From an uncultured Verrucomicrobiota bacterium (GTDB lineage Bacteria; Verrucomicrobiota; Kiritimatiellia; CAIVKH01): 64,000 nt of DNA. The position numbers were made by a program, and so were the translations under genes. Numbering within the stretch: the first letter of the stretch is position 1; every line of letters begins with the position of its first letter. The notes beneath the pieces were generated by a model. It worked only from the letters and a program-made list of their open reading frames with translations, ran no database searches and was not told the DNA's origin. The stretch lies in contig CALKUH010000010.1 of assembly GCA_937996795.1 (NCBI GenBank), forward strand, positions 23,189 through 87,188, written 5' to 3'. Of this stretch, positions 41,119 to 49,578 are shown piece by piece.

Positions 41119-41260
41119 AACGACGAGGGATTAAAGGGTCGCCGCTGTCTGGTATCCCCCATCCTCTGCGCAGCGAGATTTGGGAATTATTCAGATGTTT
41201 TGCACTTCCCCTGCGGCGTCGATTCGAATAGTGTTTGCACACAATAAAAAGGAGGTTCGG

Positions 41261-41887
41261 ATGAAGACAATTGGAGTAGCGTTGTGTGTCGTTGCCTTGA
41301 TGGCTCCTTGTTTGGCCGATGCCGGGATTTTGGGCAAACGGTTGATAGGCGCTTCAATCGGGCAAGTTGAGCCCGGTGACGATTATCTCAACGACGTGGA
41401 TGACTCTGTCGTCAGCTATGGCGTAAATCTTCGACTGCCCGTCAACGCGAATCTGGATGTAATCGCGGGGATGAGTCAGAGCCAGTTGGAGGGCGACGAT
41501 CCATTTACCGGTGAATCAATCGAAGCGGACGGAACGAGTCTTCAAATAGGCGTGCAATATCAATTCTCACCCGGCGAAAAGATAAATCCGAACATTGCTG
41601 TTGGGTTCGGCCGTGTAGACGTCGATGTTGAGGTCGATGGGGTTTCTGCCGACGATGACGATACTGGCGGCTTCCTTCAGGCCGGAGTTGAATTTGGCTT
41701 GCAGGACAACGTGTCCCTAAATGTGGGTGCGGTGTACACCACGGAGATCTTTGATGAAGACGATTTTTCTGGCGCCGCCGCGTTGAACATTTGGGCTACG
41801 GAGCAGGTACTGCTGTCTGTTGGCGCGTCCTATTCGTTTGACTCTGAGGATGTTGGGGTCTCTGCTGGCGCGGCCCTGGGTTTCTAG
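41261..41887 (+). CDS. Outer-membrane beta-barrel protein, small
   Basis: 208 residues with signal peptide (GVALCVVALMAPCLADA). The mature part is a series of short alternating strands with acidic turns (YGVNLRLPVNANLDVIAG, SLQIGVQYQFSPG, VSLNVGAVYTTEIFDEDD) and a terminal aromatic residue in AALGF. This is the pattern of an eight-stranded OmpA/OmpW-like barrel. Function unknown. Ribosome site aaggagg is strong. GC content looks lower than average. It converges on the porin gene through a shared terminator. Confidence 0.75.
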   Translation: MKTIGVALCVVALMAPCLADAGILGKRLIGASIGQVEPGDDYLNDVDDSVVSYGVNLRLPVNANLDVIAGMSQSQLEGDDPFTGESIEADGTSLQIGVQYQFSPGEKINPNIAVGFGRVDVDVEVDGVSADDDDTGGFLQAGVEFGLQDNVSLNVGAVYTTEIFDEDDFSGAAALNIWATEQVLLSVGASYSFDSEDVGVSAGAALGF

Positions 41888-41900
41888 TCTTCGAGGCAGG

Positions 41901-41940
41901 CAATAAAAAACCCGCCACATAAGTGGCGGGTTTTTTATTG
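41901..41940. terminator. Bidirectional terminator with an 18-bp perfect stem
   Basis: caataaaaaacccgccac is repeated inverted around an ATAA loop, giving T-tracts on both strands. It serves the barrel gene on the plus strand and the amt-glnK-porin unit on the minus strand. Confidence 0.95.
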
Positions 41941-41958
41941 CGAAGCTATCGTGTTCGA

Positions 41959-42768
41959 TTAGAACGCGACGCTGAGCTTGACGCTGCCGACGACGTAGTC
42001 GGTTTCGCCGAAGTACCGGCCCGTGGCGTCCACCGCGTCTTCCGCGTCTTCGAGCAGGACCGTATAGGTGACGCCCGGGGTCAGCGTGAGGGTGTCGGAC
42101 AGGGCGATCGGCAGGCTGGCGCCGACGCTGGCGTCGGTGAGGCCTTCCGCTTCGCCGTAGTAGAAGTCGCCCCAATCGCTGGTGGCGCCGCCGATGCTGG
42201 CGCTGAGGCCGAGTTCGAGGGCGTCGGTCAGGGCGACGCCGTGGCTGATGCCGAGGCTGCCGTAGAAGCCGTCCGCTTCCTTGAAGTCGTAATAGACGCT
42301 CAAGGTCGGGGACAGCAGCACGTCGCCGAGGGAGTAGATGACAAACGCTTCGCGGGTGTCATCCGACAGCGAGAGGTTGCCATCGGCGTCTTCCACGCCA
42401 ACGTTCGGGAAGTCATAGTTCACGATACCGACCGTGACGCCGGCGCCCGTGAGGGGGCAGGTCGTCGAGTAGGAGACGGTGATGTCGTGTTCCGAGAACT
42501 CCGCCTCGTCGCCGGTGGCGTTGTCGGTCAGGTTGAAGCTGCCCCACCAGTTGAGGGCGAATCCGCCCTTGCTGATGGTGAACGTGGGCTGGGCCACGGC
42601 TTCATCATTCAGGACCTGGCCGCGCCAGACATAGGCCGAGAGGACCGGCACGTCGAGCGAGGCGCTGACCGATGCGGCTTCCGCCTCTTCCGCGTGCGAC
42701 ACCAACGGCAAGGCCGTGAAGGCGCCCGCGACGAGGCCCATACTCATCTTTTTCAGCATGCTTTTCAT
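41959..42768 (-). CDS. TorF-like putative porin linked to amt-glnK
   Basis: 269 residues from the ATG at 42768 (MKSMLKKMSMG), with signal peptide ending SHA-EEAEA. Beta-barrel strands alternate throughout and the protein ends VKLSVAF with terminal Phe. The opening strand VPVLSAYVWRGQVLNDEAVAQP resembles the conserved start of the TIGR02001/Gcw_chp porin family, which is often encoded beside P-II and Amt genes in proteobacteria. That context is reproduced here, so it may admit ammonium or small nitrogen compounds; this is inference. A longer start at 42819 would spoil the signal peptide. Confidence 0.7.
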   Translation of the reverse strand: MKSMLKKMSMGLVAGAFTALPLVSHAEEAEAASVSASLDVPVLSAYVWRGQVLNDEAVAQPTFTISKGGFALNWWGSFNLTDNATGDEAEFSEHDITVSYSTTCPLTGAGVTVGIVNYDFPNVGVEDADGNLSLSDDTREAFVIYSLGDVLLSPTLSVYYDFKEADGFYGSLGISHGVALTDALELGLSASIGGATSDWGDFYYGEAEGLTDASVGASLPIALSDTLTLTPGVTYTVLLEDAEDAVDATGRYFGETDYVVGSVKLSVAF

Positions 42769-42866
42769 TCTGTTCTTTTCTCCTGCGTGTTTTAGACGCC
42801 TCCCACCCGGAAGGCACAACCTACTATAGTTTGCGATACTAACTGATTCCTAATGGCTTGCAAGGC

Positions 42867-42902
42867 AACCCGGTCGGAAATTTCGAGGTTTCCGACCGGG
42901 TT
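42867..42902. terminator. Stem-loop between glnK and the porin gene (partial terminator/attenuator)
   Basis: A 14-bp perfect stem (aacccggtcggaaa and its complement) with an eight-base loop, 11 bp past the glnK stop. On the minus strand it is followed by TTGCCTT, a weak T-tract, so it may reduce rather than stop transcription into the porin gene. Confidence 0.6.
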
Positions 42903-42912
42903 TTTCCCTGCG

Positions 42913-43254
42913 TTATCCGATGGCGTCCTTGCCTTTTTCGCCGGTGCGGATGCGGATGCAATCCACCAGCTCCGAGACAAAGATCTTGCCGTCGCCAATT
43001 TTGCCCGAGCGGGCGCCCTTGATGATCGCGTCGATCGTGGGCTGGACGAATTCCTCGTTCACCGCCACGTCGATGCGGACCTTCTTGAGCAGGTTGACCT
43101 CCGTGACCGCGCCGCGGTAGGTCTCCTGGTAGCCCATCTGCTGGCCGCAGCCGATGACGTTGCTGACGGTCATCTTGTGGATGTCCGCGGCGAACAGCGC
43201 CGCCTTCACGTCGGGCAGCTTGTCGGGCTGAATGATCGCTGTAACAAGTTTCAT
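42913..43254 (-). CDS. glnK: P-II nitrogen regulatory protein (GlnK-like)
   Basis: 113 residues, normal length. Residues fit P-II: MKLVTAIIQPDKLPDVKAAL, the T-loop with Gln39 in GCGQQMGY, and the C-terminal IFVSELVDCIRIRTGEKG. The uridylylation site Tyr51 is replaced by Thr51 (YRGAVTEVNLL), so control by GlnD is not expected; ATP/ADP and 2-oxoglutarate sensing can still work. It follows amt by 23 bp and should block the Amt channel when nitrogen is plentiful. Confidence 0.95.
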   Translation of the reverse strand: MKLVTAIIQPDKLPDVKAALFAADIHKMTVSNVIGCGQQMGYQETYRGAVTEVNLLKKVRIDVAVNEEFVQPTIDAIIKGARSGKIGDGKIFVSELVDCIRIRTGEKGKDAIG

Positions 43255-43277
43255 GTGTGTTCTCCTTGTGCTTCAGG

Positions 43278-44654
43278 TTACTTGGTGAGGAAGCCCTGGA
43301 AGTCCGGATAGGCTTCCATGCCGTGTTCGCCCACGTCGAGGCCGAGGATCTCCTCCTCGCGCGAGACGCGGAGGCCGAGGGTGGCTTTCAGGATGCCGAA
43401 GAAGATCGCCGCCGCCACGACGCAGAACACGCCATAGGCCGCAACGCCGATCAACTGGGTCATGAAGCTCTTGTCGGTGCCCCAGATGCCCGCTGCCAGC
43501 GTGCCCCAGATGCCGCACACCAGGTGCACGGAAATGGCGCCCACCGGATCGTCAATCTTCAGGCGGTCGATGCCGAGCACCGACAGCACCACGAGCACGC
43601 CGGCCGCGAGACCGATGATGACCGAGGCGCTGATCGAAACGACATCCGCGCCCGCCGTGATGCCGACGAGGCCCGCGAGGATGCCGTTCAGCACCATGGT
43701 GAGGTCGGGCTTCTTCTGCACGAACCACGAGGCGAGCATCGAACCAACCGCGCCCGCCGCCGCCGCCAGCGACGTCGTCACCAGCACGTACGAAACCAGG
43801 CCGGGATCCGCCGAAAGGACCGAGCCGCCGTTGAATCCGAACCAGCCCAACCAAAGCAGGAACACGCCGATGACCACCATCGGGAGATTGTGGCCCATGA
43901 TCGGCTTGATGCCGCCGTTCACGTATTTGCCGAGCCGGGGTCCGACCATGATTGCGCCCACCAGCGCGCCCCAGCCGCCCACGGAATGGACGAGCGTCGA
44001 GCCCGCGAAATCGTGGAAGCCCATGTCGTTGAGCCAGCCGTAGCCCCATTTCCAGGAGCCGGCGATCGGATACACCAAGCCGACGTAGAGGACCGAGAAG
44101 AGCAGGAAGCTGCTCAGCTTGATGCGCTCGCAAACCGCGCCCGACACGATCGTCGCGGCCGTCGCGGCGAACATTCCCTGGAACAGGAAGTCCGTCCAGT
44201 AGGTGTAGCCGGGATTGTAGGCGCTGGTGATGCCGGCTTCATCGGTCGAAATGCCGAAGCCCGCGAAACCCAGGTACTTGCCCAGCATCCAGCTGTCGCC
44301 CGGATACATCAGGTTGAAGCCGATGATCGCGTAGGTCAGCAACCCGATCGCCGGGATCAGCGTGTTCTTGAACAGGATGTTGACCGTGTTCTTCGCACGG
44401 CACAGCCCTGATTCCACCGTCGCGAAGCCGAGGTGCATGATGAAGACCAAAAAGGTCGCCACCATCATCCACGTGTTGTTGACCGCGAAGATCGCGTCCC
44501 CCGCCGTAGGCTCCGGGGCCGCTTCCTCCACCGCGGCGGCAACTTCCGTCGCCGCCTCCACTACTGCCGTCTCGTCGGCGAGCGCCCCTGTCGTCCAGCC
44601 GATCACCGGCAGGGCGAGTAGGGAAGCTGCCAACAGCCATTTCTTGGTACGCAT
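43278..44654 (-). CDS. amt: Ammonium transporter Amt
   Basis: 458 residues. A cleavable signal-like N-terminus (KWLLAASLLALPVIGWTTGA) precedes an acidic Ala/Glu-rich stretch, then eleven TM helices. Amt landmarks: DAIFAVNNTWMMVATFLVFIMH at TM1 (as two shorter stretches), DFAGSTLVHSVGGWGALVGA containing the pore His, and a second conserved-His helix (AISVHLVCGIWGTLAAG). Inner membrane. Transcribed from a sigma-54-type promoter at 44723-44738 with glnK and probably the porin. Confidence 0.97.
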   Translation of the reverse strand: MRTKKWLLAASLLALPVIGWTTGALADETAVVEAATEVAAAVEEAAPEPTAGDAIFAVNNTWMMVATFLVFIMHLGFATVESGLCRAKNTVNILFKNTLIPAIGLLTYAIIGFNLMYPGDSWMLGKYLGFAGFGISTDEAGITSAYNPGYTYWTDFLFQGMFAATAATIVSGAVCERIKLSSFLLFSVLYVGLVYPIAGSWKWGYGWLNDMGFHDFAGSTLVHSVGGWGALVGAIMVGPRLGKYVNGGIKPIMGHNLPMVVIGVFLLWLGWFGFNGGSVLSADPGLVSYVLVTTSLAAAAGAVGSMLASWFVQKKPDLTMVLNGILAGLVGITAGADVVSISASVIIGLAAGVLVVLSVLGIDRLKIDDPVGAISVHLVCGIWGTLAAGIWGTDKSFMTQLIGVAAYGVFCVVAAAIFFGILKATLGLRVSREEEILGLDVGEHGMEAYPDFQGFLTK

Positions 44655-44722
44655 GCTTCTGTCTCCTTTTTGAGTGTCTGTTGATAGCGACGCACGTACG
44701 CCGCCAAGTCGGCGCAGCTATA

Positions 44723-44738
44723 GGCAGGAGGCGTGCCA
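44723..44738 (-). promoter_or_regulatory. Sigma-54 (-24/-12) promoter of amt
   Basis: On the minus strand TGGCAC-gcctc-CTGC gives the invariant GG-N10-GC spacing, one base off the TGGCAC-N5-TTGC consensus. It lies about 70 bp upstream of the amt ATG. It requires an NtrC-type activator. Confidence 0.75.
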
Positions 44739-44786
44739 AGTGAGGGCGGCTGAAGGATGCTGTTGTCGTAACATGCTTTCATACAA

Positions 44787-44801
44787 TTGGATGTGATCCA
44801 A
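44787..44801. promoter_or_regulatory. Dyad ttggat-gtg-atccaa upstream of the amt sigma-54 promoter (candidate enhancer site)
   Basis: A perfect 6-bp inverted repeat about 50 bp upstream of the -24 element, a suitable distance for an enhancer-binding activator. The sequence is not the enterobacterial NtrC consensus. Confidence 0.45.
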
Positions 44802-44985
44802 AAATCAATGCAACTGATATGTCGCACACGGTTGGTCAATCTACATAAATGTTGTCATAGTGCTCATAGAAAACAAATATGTCTTCACTCTGGGTGGTTT
44901 CGACGTGTGGGTGGGCTCCATGCGAGCCGGTGAATGGTCGTTCGTTGACAGGGTGGGGCCGAGGACGCAGTGTTACGGGCCAGAC

Positions 44986-45594
44986 ATGGCCGAAGCACAT
45001 CCCATCGTGATGGTCGTGGACGACGACGATTCCTTCCGCCGGAGTCTGGCGCGACTACTGCTGTCGCACGGCCTGGAGGCATGGCTGTTCGAATCGGCGG
45101 AGGCGCTGGCCGGGTGCGGCGTGTTCCCGGAATACGGCTGCATGGTGCTGGATGTGCGGATGCCGGGGTTGGACGGCCTGGCCCTGCAGGAGAAGCTCGG
45201 GCGCGGGGGCTTCAACTTGCCCATTATTTTTCTCACCGGGCACGGCGACATCCCGATGAGTGTTCGCGCGATGAAGCATGGCGCGTCGGACTTCCTGACC
45301 AAGCCGGTGGACGAGGCGGTGTTGATGGGCGCGATCCACAAGGCGCTGGCCGACCAGTCCCATGCGGGCGGCATCCGGGCGCGGGTGAAATCGCTGACCC
45401 ATCGTGAGCACGAGGTCATGTGCCATGTGATCGCGGGCGAGCTGAACAAGCAGATTGCCGCCCGGCTGGACATCACGGAGAAGACCGTGAAGGTGCACCG
45501 CGCCCGGGCGATGGAGAAGATGGGCGTCGGCTCGCTGGCCGAACTCGTGCGCGCCTGCGCCGTGGCCGGGGTGGACCCGGCGGGCAAACCATGA
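44986..45594 (+). CDS. FixJ-like response regulator (receiver plus LuxR-type HTH), module 1
   Basis: 202 residues. Receiver: VMVVDDDDSFRRSL, phosphoacceptor Asp in MVLDVRMPGLDG, the Thr in IFLTGHGDIPMSV, Lys in FLTKPVD. The LuxR/GerE domain has LTHREHEVMCHVIAG, LNKQIAARLDITEKTVKVHRARAMEKMG. The GDIPMSVRAMK signature is FixJ/TodT-type. The ATG at 44986 gives the normal family length. Its stop overlaps the kinase start (ATGA), so they are a coupled pair. Confidence 0.93.
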   Translation: MAEAHPIVMVVDDDDSFRRSLARLLLSHGLEAWLFESAEALAGCGVFPEYGCMVLDVRMPGLDGLALQEKLGRGGFNLPIIFLTGHGDIPMSVRAMKHGASDFLTKPVDEAVLMGAIHKALADQSHAGGIRARVKSLTHREHEVMCHVIAGELNKQIAARLDITEKTVKVHRARAMEKMGVGSLAELVRACAVAGVDPAGKP

Positions 45595-47051
45595 ACGCGC
45601 TGATGATGCTGTGGCCGCTGGTGATGGGTTCCGCCGTCACCATGGCGTTGATCCACCTGAGCAACTGGCTGCACGACCGGAAGCTGCTGGAGCACCTGCT
45701 GCTCGCCGTAGCCGCTGGTTCGGTGGCGGCGTTCGGCGTGATTGAGCTGCTGATGATGCGGACGACCGACATCCCGCTGTATCTGCGGCTGCACCTGGCG
45801 GGACATGTGGCGTCCTTGTCATATCTGCTCTCCGTGGTCTGGTTCGCGCGGTTGTATCTCGGCCACCGGGGCGTGGTCGTCCCTGTGCTGTTGTCGCTCG
45901 CGCGCATGGTAGTTCTCCTGCTGGAGGCCGTGCTGCCGTATGGCGTGAATTTCCGGGAGATCAAGGCGCTTTCGCCGGTCGAATTTCTGGGCGTGCCCAT
46001 GATGCTGCCCGAGGTGGTGCCCTGGTCGCTCTCCCGCGCGGCGGAGGCGTCCGCGCTGTTCTGCGGGTTCTACGTCATCGCACTGGCCCTCCTGGCGTGG
46101 CGCGCGGGCCGCCATCGGCGTGCCTGCGTGGCGGCGGCCTCCGTCGGCCTGCTGGTGTTGTTTGCGATGGCCAATTCCATCCTCATTCATACGGGAACCC
46201 TGCGCATTCCCTACATGTTGAGCTTTGCGTTCCTGTGCGTGATCGCGCCGATGGGCCTGGACATGAGCGCCGCGGTCGCACGTGCCGCCGCGCTCGGCCG
46301 GCAGTTGCGCGCCCGGGAACTGGAGCGCGAGGAACTGCGGCGGGAGGTGGAGCATATCGCGCGGGTGTCGACGATGGGCCAGCTCTCGGCCTCCATCGCC
46401 CACGAACTGAATCAGCCGCTGGCTGCCATCCTGACGAACGCCCAGGCGGGGCGTCGCTTGTTGCTGGAGCCCGAACCCCGGGTAGCCGAGGTGGTTTCGA
46501 TTCTCGACGACATTGTCGCGGACGACAAGCGGGCGGGCGACGTCATCCGCCGGTTGCGCGCGATGGTGGAAAAACGGCACACGGTGGAGGTGGAATCGAT
46601 TCCGGTCCATGAACTGGTCGCTGATGCGGAGCGATTGGCGCAAGGCCTGATCGCCCGGTCCGGCATTGCCGTGTCGCTGGACCTTGATCCCCGGCAGCCC
46701 TGCATCCGCGCAGGTCGCGTGGAAATGCAACAGGCGCTGCTCAATCTGCTGTTAAACGCCATCGAGGCCTTGGGCGGGAACCCGGAGGGGAAACGCCGCC
46801 TGTCCGTTCGCACGGAACTGGAGGGATCGACGGTCCGCATCCGGGTGCGGGACAACGGGCCCGGCATTCCGGCGGATGCGTTCGGGGAAATCTTTCGCCC
46901 TTTTTTCACCACCAAGCCCCGCGGCCTCGGCATGGGCCTCCCCATCTGCCGCACGATCTGCGAAGCGCATGGCGGAACCCTGAACGCCGCCAACCACCCC
47001 GATGGCGGCGCCGAATTCGTCATCGCGATGCCGTCCGCCCCGCCCGCGTGA
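45591..47051 (+). CDS. Sensor histidine kinase with 7-TM N-terminal domain, module 1
   Basis: 486 residues. About seven hydrophobic helices fill residues 1-235, a 7-TM sensor region without a recognised ligand. A short coiled linker (LRARELEREELRREVEHIARV) leads to the phosphoacceptor His in SASIAHELNQPLAAILTNAQA (HELNQPL box). The HATPase domain has LLNLLLNAIEAL (N box), RDNGPGIP (G1), FRPFFTTK (F) and GLGMGLPICRTICEAHGG (G2). No PAS domain, unlike the module 2 kinase. Inner membrane. Partner of the upstream regulator. Confidence 0.92.
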   Translation: MNALMMLWPLVMGSAVTMALIHLSNWLHDRKLLEHLLLAVAAGSVAAFGVIELLMMRTTDIPLYLRLHLAGHVASLSYLLSVVWFARLYLGHRGVVVPVLLSLARMVVLLLEAVLPYGVNFREIKALSPVEFLGVPMMLPEVVPWSLSRAAEASALFCGFYVIALALLAWRAGRHRRACVAAASVGLLVLFAMANSILIHTGTLRIPYMLSFAFLCVIAPMGLDMSAAVARAAALGRQLRARELEREELRREVEHIARVSTMGQLSASIAHELNQPLAAILTNAQAGRRLLLEPEPRVAEVVSILDDIVADDKRAGDVIRRLRAMVEKRHTVEVESIPVHELVADAERLAQGLIARSGIAVSLDLDPRQPCIRAGRVEMQQALLNLLLNAIEALGGNPEGKRRLSVRTELEGSTVRIRVRDNGPGIPADAFGEIFRPFFTTKPRGLGMGLPICRTICEAHGGTLNAANHPDGGAEFVIAMPSAPPA

Positions 47052-47056
47052 TATTG

Positions 47057-47094
47057 GCCTTAAGTCCAATAGGCCCGCCATATCCTTCCCGCTA
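47057..47094 (+). promoter_or_regulatory. Shared box gccttaagtccaatag with downstream GCTA, upstream of sulfatase 1
   Basis: Box 47057-47072 matches the boxes at 59215 and 59675 in 12 of 16 and 10 of 16 positions respectively. GCTA follows 18 bp later at 47091. The box centre is near-palindromic (ttggccttaagtccaa). The start codon is 61 bp after the box. Candidate target of the FixJ-like regulators. Confidence 0.5.
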
Positions 47095-47133
47095 TCGTTC
47101 GAACGCACGGTTTATCCATATTCAGGAGGCGTC

Positions 47134-49482
47134 ATGCGTAGTTTCGTTCGCCGGACGACGGCCATCATGTTTGTCCTTTATGCGGTGGCCTTTTCCACAC
47201 AGGCGGAATCCGTTGACCGCACCGTGCTGCCCATTCAGGAGCCGCCGCGGCAGAAGTTCACGGAACTGGACGTACGCAACACCCAGCCGCCGCCCTTGTT
47301 CGAGGTGAAAGCGCCCAAAGGTGCGCCCAATGTAGTGATCGTTCTGATCGATGACCTGGGCTTTGGGGTACCGGCGACATTTGGCGGCCCGATTCCCATG
47401 CCGACGCTCGACAAGCTGGCCACGAGCGGGCTCCGCTTCAACAACTTCCACACCACGGCGCTCTGCTCGCCCACGCGGGTGGCCCTGAAGTGCGGGCGCA
47501 ACCACCATACCGCGGAAGCCGGGTCGATCATGGAGACGGCGACCTCCTATCCCGGCAACACGGGCCGGATTCCGAACAGCGTCGCGCCGCTGGCGGAAAT
47601 GCTGCGCCTGAACGGCTACAGCACGGGGGCCTTCGGCAAGTGGCACGAGACCGCGGCGTGGGAAACGAGCGTGTCGGGTCCGTTTGATCGCTGGCCGACG
47701 CACCAGGGCTTCGACAAGTTCTACGGGTTCATCGGCGGCGAGACGGACCAGTGGGCGCCGCTCATCTACGACGGCGTGAAGAAGGTCAATCCGCCCAAGC
47801 GCGAGGATTATCACTTCACCGACGACATGACCGACCAGGCGGTCAACTGGATGCGCGCGCAGCAGTCCCTCACGCCGGACAAGCCCTTCTTCATCTATTA
47901 CGCCCCGGGCGCCGTGCACGCGCCGCACCATGTGCCGCAGGAGTGGATCGCCCGGTTTCGCGGCCAGTTCGACGCGGGTTGGGACAACATCCGCGAGGCG
48001 AGTTTCGAACGCCAAAAGAAACTGGGCATCATTCCCGCGAACACGAAGCTGCCCCCGCGGCCCGCGGCGGTCCGGGCCTGGGACGCGTTGAGCGCGGATG
48101 AACAGAAGCTCTTTGCCCGCCAGGCGGAGGTGTTCGCGGGCTTTGTCGCGCATACCGATCACCACATTGGCCGCCTCGTTTCCGCGATCGAGGAAATGGG
48201 CGAGATGGACAATACGCTGATTTTCTACATCGCCGGGGACAACGGCACGAGCGGCGAGGGCGGGCCGGTCGGCATGTACAACGAGATGACCTACTTCAAT
48301 TTCGTCCACGAGAAGGTCGAAGACCTGATTCCGCTGATGGACAAGTGGGGCAGTGAGGAAACCTTCCCGCACATGGCCTCCGGATGGGCGGTCGCGTTCA
48401 ACGCGCCGTTCAGCTGGACGAAGCAGATCGCCTCCGACTTCGGCGGCACCCGCAACGCGCTGGTGGTCCACTGGCCCAAGGGCGTCACCGAACCGGGAGG
48501 CTTGCGCACGCAATTCGGGCACGTCATTGATGTGGCGCCGACGATCCTGGAGGCGGCCGGACTGCCGGAGCCAAAGGTGGTGAACGGGACGCCGCAGACG
48601 CCGATCGAAGGCACCAGCCTGCTGTACGCGTTCAATGACGCGAAGGCGAAAGAGCGCCACGTCACGCAATACTTCGAGATCTTCGGCAATCGCGCCATCT
48701 ACCACGATGGCTGGCTGGCGCGCACGATCCATCGCACGCCGTGGGACATGGGCGAGCAGCGGCCGCTGACGGAGGATGTCTGGGACCTGTACAACGTGCG
48801 CGAGGATTTCAGCCTGGCGAACAACCTGGCCGCCGCGCATCCGGAAAAGGTGGAGCAGATGAAGGCCCTCTTCATGGAGGAGGCGGCGAAGTACCACGTG
48901 CTGCCCATCGATGACCGGGTCGGCCTCCGCATCAACGCCGCCACCGCGGGCCGGCCGGACCTCATGGGCAAGCGCACGTCGCTCGATCTGTTCGAGGGCA
49001 TGCAGGGCATCATGGAGAACGCGTTCATCAACGTGAAGAATCGCTCGAAGACGATCACGGCCCAGATCGAAGTCCCGGAAGGCGGCGCGTCCGGCGCCAT
49101 CCTCGTCCAGGGCGGCCGCTTCGGCGGCTGGTCCCTGCACATGCGCGAGGGGCGCCCGGCCTACGAGTACAACTTCCTCGGCCTGCAACGGTTTGTCGTG
49201 GAGGGCGCGGAGGCCTTGCCGCCCGGCAAGGCGACGATCGTGCTGGACTTCGCTTATGACGGCGGCGGCCCGGGCAAGGGCGGGTTGGCGACGCTGTCGG
49301 TCAATGGGACGAAGGTCGCCGAGGGCCGTGTGGAGCGCACGCAACCGGCTGTTTTCTCGGCGGACGAGACGGCGGATGTAGGCCTCGACAACCAAACGCC
49401 GGTGGCGCTGGGAATTGGATATGGCCCCGAGGAAACCCAGTTCAGCGGCAAGATCGGGAAGATCACGGTGTCGGTGCGCTAG
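47134..49482 (+). CDS. Arylsulfatase, large form with C-terminal beta-rich domain
   Basis: 782 residues with a signal peptide (AIMFVLYAVAFSTQA). Metal-binding start NVVIVLIDDLGFG, the formylglycine motif CSPTR within TALCSPTRVALKCGRNHHT, and the later FIYYAPGAVHAPHH and IAGDNGTSGEG segments. The usual L-(L/M)-TGR after the motif reads LKCGR here, which could affect conversion of the Cys or substrate fit. Residues after about 640 form a separate beta-rich domain. Expected in the periplasm, hydrolysing a sulfate ester. Conversion needs an FGE or anSME enzyme elsewhere. Ribosome site aggagg fixes the ATG at 47134. Confidence 0.9.
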   Translation: MRSFVRRTTAIMFVLYAVAFSTQAESVDRTVLPIQEPPRQKFTELDVRNTQPPPLFEVKAPKGAPNVVIVLIDDLGFGVPATFGGPIPMPTLDKLATSGLRFNNFHTTALCSPTRVALKCGRNHHTAEAGSIMETATSYPGNTGRIPNSVAPLAEMLRLNGYSTGAFGKWHETAAWETSVSGPFDRWPTHQGFDKFYGFIGGETDQWAPLIYDGVKKVNPPKREDYHFTDDMTDQAVNWMRAQQSLTPDKPFFIYYAPGAVHAPHHVPQEWIARFRGQFDAGWDNIREASFERQKKLGIIPANTKLPPRPAAVRAWDALSADEQKLFARQAEVFAGFVAHTDHHIGRLVSAIEEMGEMDNTLIFYIAGDNGTSGEGGPVGMYNEMTYFNFVHEKVEDLIPLMDKWGSEETFPHMASGWAVAFNAPFSWTKQIASDFGGTRNALVVHWPKGVTEPGGLRTQFGHVIDVAPTILEAAGLPEPKVVNGTPQTPIEGTSLLYAFNDAKAKERHVTQYFEIFGNRAIYHDGWLARTIHRTPWDMGEQRPLTEDVWDLYNVREDFSLANNLAAAHPEKVEQMKALFMEEAAKYHVLPIDDRVGLRINAATAGRPDLMGKRTSLDLFEGMQGIMENAFINVKNRSKTITAQIEVPEGGASGAILVQGGRFGGWSLHMREGRPAYEYNFLGLQRFVVEGAEALPPGKATIVLDFAYDGGGPGKGGLATLSVNGTKVAEGRVERTQPAVFSADETADVGLDNQTPVALGIGYGPEETQFSGKIGKITVSVR

Positions 49483-49578
49483 GCGTCCTCGCGCGGAAAC
49501 GACCGGCATGGATGAGTGGGGCGTGATCATGACGTGTGGCGATTCGCGGCGACCCCTGATGCAACGCGGGCGGTCGTT

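Larger units (their letters stand above)
44655..44985. other. 331-bp divergent region between amt and the FixJ-like regulator
   Basis: Contains the amt sigma-54 promoter and the ttggat dyad. The right part (44810-44985) could extend the regulator gene upstream in frame from 44860, but that extension has no receiver-domain homology. No other gene is seen. Confidence 0.5.

Noticed and set aside
41200..41214. Possible sigma-54 promoter (TTGCAC-N5-CTGC) before the barrel gene at 41261
   Set aside because: One of the two invariant -24 G bases is missing.
44723..44737. GGCA-N7-TGCC dyad upstream of amt, first taken as another NrpR-type site
   Set aside because: The same bases form a proper sigma-54 promoter on the minus strand with exact GG-N10-GC spacing, and the spacer differs from the gdhA dyads.
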